This document shows, in pieces, positions 16,401-20,607 of a stretch of DNA of 20,607 nucleotides (positions within the stretch are counted from its first letter, which is position 1; each line of letters begins with the position of its first letter). The notes beneath the pieces are model-generated. The model ran no database searches, had not been told where the DNA came from, and was given only the letters and a program-made list of their open reading frames with translations. The stretch comes from Promethearchaeota archaeon (GTDB lineage Archaea; Asgardarchaeota; Lokiarchaeia; Sigynarchaeales; SOKP01). The stretch covers positions 1-20,607 of the forward strand of contig JAEOTW010000110.1 of the NCBI GenBank assembly GCA_016839655.1, written 5' to 3'. Position numbers and translations under genes: made by a program.

Positions 16401-17506
16401 CTATCTGTTGCTCCTACGGCAATAACCTCTGCACCAGATGCAGGAGTAGAACCAGTAAAATATTCTGGACCAGAATTACCTGCTGATGACACAAAAATAA
16501 CATTGTAAAGCATCCTTGCTGTAGTGATTACATGTGTTATTAAATCAGATAGAACGGGATAACCTCCACCAAAACTCATTGAAATTATATCTGCTCCTGC
16601 ACCCCACTCTTTTGTTGGGGGCGTACTCCATTCAATAGCACTTATTATATCCAAATCGCTTAGACCACTTGCGTTTCCGGCTCTTGCATTTATTAATAAA
16701 GCACCAGGTGCAATTCCTCTATATAATCCTGAGGAGCCTCCACCACTCCCAGCAATAATTCCTCCCACATGGGTACCATGCCCAACATCATCATCGTAAT
16801 CTAATGGGTTTTCATCTGTTACAAAATTGCTATTGTTTATTATATTCAAATCAGGATGATTGTATATTCCAGTATCTATTACTGCTACTTTCACGCCTGA
16901 ACCATTATAAGGTATATTTTCTGCTCCTACTGCTGAAACCCACCAATTCGAATAATCTTCATAATTTAAAGAGCTTGGTTGAAGATTTCCATCTAAAATG
17001 TAAGGATTTTGATAATAATTAGATTTAAAAACTTTTTTTATTGATTTAAGTCCAGCAATCTTATGATAATTATTAATAAGTTGCTGAGAATTAATTTTTA
17101 TATATGTTCCAGAAATTATATCATAATGTTTTACAAATGTATAATCATCAAAAGTAGAATCTAAAATTTTAATACGCTCCTCCTTGTCAGTATTATCTTC
17201 AAAAAGCACAACAATTTGTAACTGTTCATACATTTTAGTTTGTTCATGAGTTAGATTTACTAAATATTTATTTAGACTGGTATCAAACTTAACATATTTA
17301 GATTGGCTCTCCAAATTCAGAATTTGTGTACTAGAATCTGAGTTTGAAGATGAAGATAAAGAGTCTATTGGAATTAGCTCATTTTGTACTTGATTATAAC
17401 TATTAGAATAATTTAATTGTATTCCACTGAACGGTATTACAAAATAACTAACAAAAATTAGTGAAATTATTATGAAATTTGATTTTCTTTTGAGTTTTGC
17501 CATCAT
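13460..17506 (-). CDS. Membrane-anchored subtilase (S8) with site-1-protease-like architecture and cytoplasmic zinc ribbon
   Basis: 1348 residues. Signal peptide about 8-30; inhibitor-like propeptide about 95-165; S8 catalytic domain about 195-495 with D211 (VIDTG), H243 (GHGTHVGG), oxyanion N344 (SSAGNSG) and S434 (SGTSMSCP). An Ig-like segment (505-615) precedes a GATase-like domain (about 616-855) with ESYHGLNDWF, YDLVVLQS, FENGGNLFFLG and GKGNVVAFGD. Further beta domains follow (860-1230), then a membrane span (about 1237-1259), a basic stop-transfer, and a zinc ribbon C1307-x2-C1310 / C1321-x2-C1324 with an acidic tail. Topology: protease outside, ribbon inside. Many N-x-S/T sites suit surface N-glycosylation. 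The upstream repeat copy keeps the second ATG (17503) but has ATA at 17506, so 17503 may be the true start. The order of domains after the catalytic part resembles eukaryotic MBTPS1. Confidence 0.93.
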   Translation of the reverse strand: MMAKLKRKSNFIIISLIFVSYFVIPFSGIQLNYSNSYNQVQNELIPIDSLSSSSNSDSSTQILNLESQSKYVKFDTSLNKYLVNLTHEQTKMYEQLQIVVLFEDNTDKEERIKILDSTFDDYTFVKHYDIISGTYIKINSQQLINNYHKIAGLKSIKKVFKSNYYQNPYILDGNLQPSSLNYEDYSNWWVSAVGAENIPYNGSGVKVAVIDTGIYNHPDLNIINNSNFVTDENPLDYDDDVGHGTHVGGIIAGSGGGSSGLYRGIAPGALLINARAGNASGLSDLDIISAIEWSTPPTKEWGAGADIISMSFGGGYPVLSDLITHVITTARMLYNVIFVSSAGNSGPEYFTGSTPASGAEVIAVGATDRNDELASFSSWGPTYRYIGYPDVVAPGVNIISTEAPNSIISEEKRFIGDFFDFAGDVDYIPLSGTSMSCPIVAGALAILLEAYPGITPETARIALIEGARKLTNDSDDDYLKSGAGLINVSASLDYLNNINQSLTDINDIVKIYPDIIPVKPYDLLNFPGDHQKFNLTVISGNSTTYDIEIPNDIQGVKIAYDIFLPYYSEIGVSFLELDIEITDDALPGTRNFQINLTVDGELYDTVNVGLNIRIPEFKILMESYHGLNDWFPEISKFYQMGFYEAMADLTKRNVSIDYNMEYWTPDYNKNFNNSILTEERLAQYDLVVLQSPILPYSTLEINNLKDYFENGGNLFFLGTRYQNLAIENLNYLFSKLNVDIQINEENIMDDNWLGLGTSVNAQNITNFINNKLFNNVNNIYWKYGNSFTVSGNSKSVATINNNTVVALYNGTSQGKGNVVAFGDLHWMYYNYQSLNYSQDHFNMLNNLMDLFLPEDRVSINTKLNNYRIVNSKIDLHIYLKNQSSNSPITLSDYDSLKIIIKNSTYSNIVKMNITFSDNGVYFNNTFNLPFPSYKPYFIEVNLTIGTNSYIKESKLLYFDKSKVPQIIELSSDNPSVTRASGVSTDLEAEMDASTYGNIKGYLSIYSHSFYNSKKSINQTILLAHQALNIYSYNFDPATSDPSGYGIYYVVPVNSNYSNPHSPRYAFEIVNNPPLIQKTSSSFNLLGYADVFFDETESDDGSYVYTATQGDYFNFAVNVRDSVNYEDSSSEMRVFVNLFICSTSDDNYIFLIPPHTNEVAELNYESSSGKYEGTFIIPDTMLFNSITGIQAVSTAPGFNFNTSEGYLSIFYITVYDSEGGTDEFLIILIISEPPIDFSMIIIIIVSILALLGVVSLFVYYARKKKYPRTPQIRPTYEDRYYGPSYDEPREEQYVVPESISSVGASFYCPFCGDPLKTPKKFCPRCGESLEFFQQDEEKQDDEKEISNNK

Positions 17507-17677
17507 AGGTGTATCAAATAATAACAGTTATTTAATCTTTCTTTTAATATCCTAAAATTCTGATTTTTTAAAAATATATATATTCTAATCGTATAGAATA
17601 ATCAATATTTTATTTCGAATTAAAACATTAGTATGAAAAATTACTACAAAAAGCATATTTCAACAAATTAAAAAAAG
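17490..17677. repeat. Direct repeat copy A: promoter and first codons of the subtilase
   Basis: This stretch, from the first codons of the protease gene through about 170 bp upstream, matches 18212-18398 at roughly three bases in four or better by eye, with perfectly shared blocks such as TTATTTAATCTTTCTT, TAATATCCTAAAA, TATATTCTAATCGTATAGAA and CATATTTCAACAA. On the minus strand an A/T block at 17567-17581 would be the TATA box. Beyond 17677 the sequence to 17821 is unique and holds the presumed promoter of the next plus-strand gene. Confidence 0.75.
17582..17599. promoter_or_regulatory. Palindrome ATTCTA-N6-TAGAAT, likely operator of the subtilase
   Basis: Six-base arms around the six-base spacer ATCGTA, lying just upstream of the TATA-like block of the minus-strand protease gene, about 76-93 bp from the ATG. 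All 18 bases are identical in the second copy at 18304-18321, although neighbouring bases differ between copies, which suggests a constrained site for a dimeric regulator. Confidence 0.45.
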
Positions 17678-17821
17678 CGGACCATAAATTATTTTTTCTT
17701 ACATCGAATTTCCTAAAGAATGGAAAGGGAAATTCAGCGTCTGATTTCAATGAAAATTCAATTATTAAGATTTTTAAAATTGAAGATTTTTATCTGTGAT
17801 CTAATATTTTAGGTCTTAATT

Positions 17822-18091
17822 ATGCCAACATTTAAAGTTTCTATCGAAATTTCCAATATTCTTGGAGAGGGGAAATGTCCTTTAGGTCATGTAGTTGGGG
17901 AAACTTTCCATTATCCTGAAGATCGTGGGAAAATTTGTGCTGCCGCATTTAACTCCATTTATCCTTATATTCGCGTATTAGAATCAGGTGGGTCTTATCC
18001 TTTTTTTGAAGATGATGGTAATACTCATAAAGCGTGCTGTCCTGATTATAAGCGTCCTGTCGTATTTAAAATGACTCGAAATGCAATATAG
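17822..18091 (+). CDS. TIGR04076 family small cysteine-containing protein
   Basis: 89 residues from ATG 17822. It matches the TIGR04076 pattern of archaea and anaerobic bacteria: K-V near the start, GKCPLGHVVGETF (C19), the GKICAAAFNSIYPYI block (C39), a GGSYPFFED turn and the ACCPD motif (C72, C73) before the last strand RPVVFKMTR. The conserved cysteines suggest metal binding or redox chemistry; the function of the family is not established. AGGT eight bases before ATG is a weak Shine-Dalgarno. It stands alone between the two copies of the subtilase promoter repeat and looks less AT-rich than its flanks, so it may have been inserted there. Confidence 0.88.
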   Translation: MPTFKVSIEISNILGEGKCPLGHVVGETFHYPEDRGKICAAAFNSIYPYIRVLESGGSYPFFEDDGNTHKACCPDYKRPVVFKMTRNAI

Positions 18092-18165
18092 CGGTAGTAG
18101 GTGAGCCTTTCCAAGGGAAAAGTATCGAGTGAAGTATTTAAAACCCTCGGGAAAATTAATTTATA

Positions 18166-18225
18166 GAATTGTATTCCAGACTAAATTGAACTTTTTAGAA
18201 GAGACTTTCTTCTTAGTTTTGCCAT
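18166..18225 (-). pseudogene. Relic of a second subtilase gene (start codon and signal-peptide fragment)
   Basis: On the minus strand ATG 18225 gives MAKLRRKSLLKSSI then TAG (18181), compared with MAKLKRKSNF in the intact protease. The codons right after the TAG read SGIQFYK, matching SGIQLNY at residues 27-33 of the protease, so the relic has lost about 15 codons within the signal peptide and everything beyond. With repeat copy B it shows that a paralogue once stood here. Confidence 0.6.
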
Positions 18226-18398
18226 TATAGCTTAATCGAATAATTATGGTTATTTAATCTTTCTTGTAATATCCTAAAAATATGCTCTTATAAAAACCTA
18301 TATATTCTAATCGTATAGAATTATCAATATCTTGTCTCAAAGTAAAATATTCATATGAAAAATTGCTATGATAAACATATTTCAACAACTTAAAAAGA
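18212..18398. repeat. Direct repeat copy B: duplicated subtilase promoter
   Basis: Second copy of 17490-17677 in the same orientation, about 720 bp away. It still has the palindrome and TATA-like block but drives only the 14-codon relic. Directly after the repeat, GATGAT and ATCATC (18400-18419) form a short inverted repeat. Confidence 0.75.
18304..18321. promoter_or_regulatory. Second copy of palindrome ATTCTA-N6-TAGAAT
   Basis: Identical over 18 bases to the site at 17582-17599, in the same place relative to the relic start codon at 18225. If a regulator binds it, the site may still titrate that protein, or be left over from the duplication. Confidence 0.45.
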
Positions 18399-18574
18399 GA
18401 TGATTATATCATATCATCTGCTCTCAGAAGTAATTTTATTTCGTTTTCTTTTTATTAATTTTACACTGATAAATATAAGATAAGAATATAAATGAGATTT
18501 CTAATATATTTCAAGAAATTTATACGATTGATTAGAATTTATAAAATTTATCTGCCCAAAATAAGGAAAACAAA
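18399..18574. other. Non-coding AT-rich stretch between subtilase relic and tRNA
   Basis: No open frame with a plausible start and no homology that I can see. The last 20 bases before the tRNA carry minus-strand T-runs (18555-18574) that can act as its terminator. Confidence 0.4.
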
Positions 18575-18646
18575 TGGACCAGACGGGAATTGAACCCGTG
18601 GCCTTTCGCATGCCAAGCGAACGATCTTCCACTAATCCACTGGCCC
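18575..18646 (-). tRNA. tRNA-Ala(GGC)
   Basis: 72 nt on the minus strand folding into a full cloverleaf: acceptor GGGCCAG with CTGGTCC, D stem GAT/ATC, anticodon stem TTCGC/GCGAA with loop TTGGCAT (anticodon GGC, reading GCC and GCU), T stem ACGGG/CCCGT with loop TTCAATT, discriminator A. The acceptor stem has the G3:U70 wobble pair that identifies alanine tRNAs. CCA is not encoded and there is no intron. Confidence 0.95.
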
Positions 18647-18739
18647 ATTATTATATATTAAAAAACACTCCCAAATAATTAAATTTTATTATTTTTGGGA
18701 AGAAGCTGGATGTTTATTCCAAATTATTGAGAAATACAA

Positions 18740-19237
18740 TTATAAAGCTTTTCGAATTTTTTTGCCAATAGAGTTTGAAGGCTTGAAAATGCTCATTAAG
18801 AAGTATACAATAGGAGTTACTAACAACCATTTCATTGTTCGTTTGAAGAATGGGTATCTATACATGACTTGAGCTACTTGTGGGCTGAATTTATAATACA
18901 ACCATTCAAATCTTTGAACAAATAGATTTCCTAACCTTGTTCGTTTTAGTTTTTTATCTCGAACATATCTTAGAAACGTTACTTGAGGAGAGAGATGCGA
19001 ACCATAAGCTGCTGTAGCGATGAAACATAAAGCTTCAGCTATTTCCAACGTTTCATCAAATGCCTCCCCAACAAGTGTACCAGCAGCTCCACCTACACCT
19101 GATACCTCTTTCCCTCTTTCTTTTGTTTTTGGGGGTACTTCACTGAATTTTGCCCCACATGAAAGGCAAAAATCATAACCAGGAGTTATCTTTGCCCCAC
19201 ACTTGCTACATTTATCTTTTACCGAAGGGATAATAAT
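18740..19237 (-). CDS. Zinc-ribbon / CFI-box domain protein, probably starting at ATT
   Basis: The frame is open from a TAA at 19250-19252 down to the stop at 18740. Its first half encodes a zinc ribbon (C10-x2-C13, C24-x2-C27: CSKCGAKITPGYDFCLSCG), a Gly-rich linker (SGVGGAAGTLVG) and then the CFI-box domain (C71-F-I-A-T-A-A-Y-G-S), with LRYVRD and SPQVAQVM motifs and a C-terminal hydrophobic stretch WLLVTPIVYFLMSIF. There is no in-frame ATG or GTG; a TTG at 19048 would cut off the ribbon. A clear Shine-Dalgarno GAGGT is followed by AATT and then ATT at 19237, the same spacing as GGGGTAATTATG at 9838. I therefore set the start at ATT 19237 (165 residues). Function unknown; probably membrane-associated. 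Confidence 0.7.
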   Translation of the reverse strand: MIIPSVKDKCSKCGAKITPGYDFCLSCGAKFSEVPPKTKERGKEVSGVGGAAGTLVGEAFDETLEIAEALCFIATAAYGSHLSPQVTFLRYVRDKKLKRTRLGNLFVQRFEWLYYKFSPQVAQVMYRYPFFKRTMKWLLVTPIVYFLMSIFKPSNSIGKKIRKAL

Positions 19238-19351
19238 TACCTCAATTGTTTATTTATAAAAAGTATGATTTGTAAATTGTTAATAATTAGTTTGATTTTT
19301 CTTTTAAATATTTCAATCCATTTAGATGAAAAACAAATAAGACAGGGTAAC

Positions 19352-20596
19352 TTAACTTTCAATAACTTCCTTAATAGAGTCGAGTTTTCGAAGGTTTGTA
19401 AATAGAAAGGTTATTATTGTTACTACTATGTATAAACTGGAACTGACAAAGAATAGGGGTCCTATTCCATAAAATTCTACTAAAATTCCTGAGAACGTAA
19501 TCCCTATAGGCATAGCTACAAATGATAGAGTGTTATCAATTGATGTAATTCTGCCCAATTTTTCAGACGGGACGCTTGTTTGTAGAATTGTGAAGTATAT
19601 AGCATTTATAATTGGCATAGTTAACCCTCTAATTCCGGAATATATCATCATCGGAAAGAAAGCCCCAATAGGCAGAAATGCAAATAGCATATATGCAATT
19701 CCGTGAATAACGATTGCTAAAGTAATTATAGGGATTTTATGAGTCCATTTTCCTTTAATCGCAGTAATAATACCACCTATGAACATTCCAATATTAAATG
19801 AAATTGAAATTAGTACCCAATCAACAATAGATCCCATATGAAAAACTCTAACATAATAAGTTAATAACATACCAATGGGTTGCATTAAGAAATTACAAAT
19901 CATAGCTTGAATTATCAATGCTATTAGTCCTGGTACAGCGATTAAAACTTTAAATCCTGATCTAAATTGTTGCCCAAAAGATTCTTGTTTATGTTTTTCT
20001 TCTTCTTTATGTATGGTGGGAATTCTAACTAATAATAAAGGTAACACAGAAATTAAAAAAGTAAAAACATCAATCCATAAAATTTGTTTTATTTCGAAGA
20101 ACAATAATAATGGACCAGCTACCATAGGTCCTATAATATGTATAAATCCTGTTGCAACGAAGTTTATCCCATTAATTCTACTTAAATGCTTTTTTGGCAC
20201 CATGGTAGGAATAATAGCACTTTCCGTAGGCATATGGAATGCTTGACATACTGATCTTAAAACAAAAAAGAAGAAAAGCATCCAATATTCCATAATATTT
20301 AATGCAAATAGTATCCACATAATAAAGGTTGAAAATGCTTGGAGGGAATCTACTGTTAAGATAACTTTTTTTCTATCATATTTATCTGCCACCACTCCTC
20401 CGATTAGAGAGGCTAAAATAAAAGGAATTAAATATGAAAGTGATCCAATTGTAAGTACTATAGCACTTTCAGTAAGATCCGTTAACCACCAATTTAATGC
20501 AAAATATACTATACTGGAGCCAAGAATTGAGACTAATTGCCCCATCCAGAAAAAAATATAGCTCGTAAAAGAATTATTTTGTGTGGATTCTTCCAT
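19352..20596 (-). CDS. Major facilitator superfamily exporter (MFS_3 / multidrug or siderophore efflux type)
   Basis: 414 residues with about 12 membrane helices in two halves. The loop after helix 2 carries the MFS motif A as GGVVADKYDRKK (about 61-72). The start (FFWMGQLVSILGSSIVYFAL) and the mid-loop with charged residues (HKEEEKHKQESFGQQFRSGF, about 196-215), which ends in the typical RSGFKVL, match the MFS_3 group (MefA, EntS-like). It probably exports a hydrophobic compound by proton antiport; the substrate is not known. ATG 20596 is 11 bp from the window edge, so its promoter is outside. It is followed by the zinc-ribbon/CFI-box gene on the same strand after 114 bp. Confidence 0.92.
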   Translation of the reverse strand: MEESTQNNSFTSYIFFWMGQLVSILGSSIVYFALNWWLTDLTESAIVLTIGSLSYLIPFILASLIGGVVADKYDRKKVILTVDSLQAFSTFIMWILFALNIMEYWMLFFFFVLRSVCQAFHMPTESAIIPTMVPKKHLSRINGINFVATGFIHIIGPMVAGPLLLFFEIKQILWIDVFTFLISVLPLLLVRIPTIHKEEEKHKQESFGQQFRSGFKVLIAVPGLIALIIQAMICNFLMQPIGMLLTYYVRVFHMGSIVDWVLISISFNIGMFIGGIITAIKGKWTHKIPIITLAIVIHGIAYMLFAFLPIGAFFPMMIYSGIRGLTMPIINAIYFTILQTSVPSEKLGRITSIDNTLSFVAMPIGITFSGILVEFYGIGPLFFVSSSLYIVVTIITFLFTNLRKLDSIKEVIES

Positions 20597-20607
20597 AGTG
20601 AAATTGG

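Noticed and set aside
16804..17022. 72-codon plus-strand open frame
   Set aside because: Antisense to the catalytic and pro-region of the subtilase, Leu/Tyr-rich as expected for the complement of that sequence.
18104..18121. Possible hairpin TTTCC-AAG-GGAAA as terminator of the TIGR04076 gene
   Set aside because: Only a 5-bp stem and no T-run after it; not enough to call.
18101..18166. 21-codon GTG-initiated frame after the TIGR04076 gene
   Set aside because: No Shine-Dalgarno at proper distance, no recognisable pattern, and it runs into the subtilase relic; length is within chance.
18646..18661. TATATATTA block as tRNA promoter
   Set aside because: It is only 5-14 bp from the mature 5' end, too close for a TATA box that normally sits about 25 bp before transcription start.
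1..20607. CRISPR arrays, insertion sequences, integrase or prophage
   Set aside because: No regularly spaced repeats, transposase or recombinase motifs found; the only sizable direct repeat is the subtilase promoter duplication.

Overview
The window is an AT-rich archaeal chromosome segment, most likely from an Asgard archaeon of the Lokiarchaeia type (Promethearchaeota). The sequence-level support is: TATA-like promoters lying close to starts, oligo-T terminators, mostly leaderless-looking or Shine-Dalgarno-free genes, a tRNA-Ala without encoded CCA, an NDP-forming acyl-CoA synthetase alpha subunit, and many small zinc-ribbon and winged-helix proteins. The placement is an inference; there is no rRNA or marker gene here.

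Layout. Positions 1-3231 (minus) hold a two-gene MoxR-type AAA+ ATPase / VWA-domain pair; the VWA gene runs off the left edge. Then come a 23-codon gene with its own promoter, Shine-Dalgarno and terminator (3444-3515), a two-gene unit of a Cys-containing protein and a HAD phosphatase (3671-4709), gatC on plus, and a minus-strand series: an unknown 332-residue protein, an acyl-CoA synthetase alpha subunit, a small winged-helix protein and dUTPase (5138-8622). Divergent from dut, behind a perfect 11-bp palindrome, is a GNAT-like/TPR pair (8707-9679). The 9.7-12.2 kb stretch is rich in small or broken genes: a 44-residue single-span membrane protein with a 19-bp inverted repeat upstream, a dodecin gene interrupted by a hairpin insertion, a thiolase, and a two-span membrane ORF with a stop at codon 8. 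A purE-rpiA pair follows on plus (12328-13453).

The largest gene (13460-17506, minus) encodes a 1348-residue membrane-anchored subtilase. Its segment after the catalytic domain resembles, as far as I can recall the human protein, the region after the catalytic domain of eukaryotic site-1 protease (MBTPS1/SKI-1). Its promoter and first codons are repeated about 720 bp away at 18166-18398, as the relic of a paralogue, with a TIGR04076-type gene between the copies. The right end holds tRNA-Ala(GGC), a zinc-ribbon/CFI-box protein that appears to start at ATT, and an MFS exporter.

Metabolically the genes cover nucleotide hygiene and synthesis (dut, purE, rpiA), CoA-thioester chemistry (thiolase, acyl-CoA synthetase alpha) and Gln-tRNA amidation (gatC). 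There is no CRISPR array, integrase, transposase or rRNA gene. The most interesting items are the S1P-like protease with its duplicated promoter, the hairpin-split dodecin, the four-cysteine insert in the MoxR ATPase, and the self-contained 23-codon gene.
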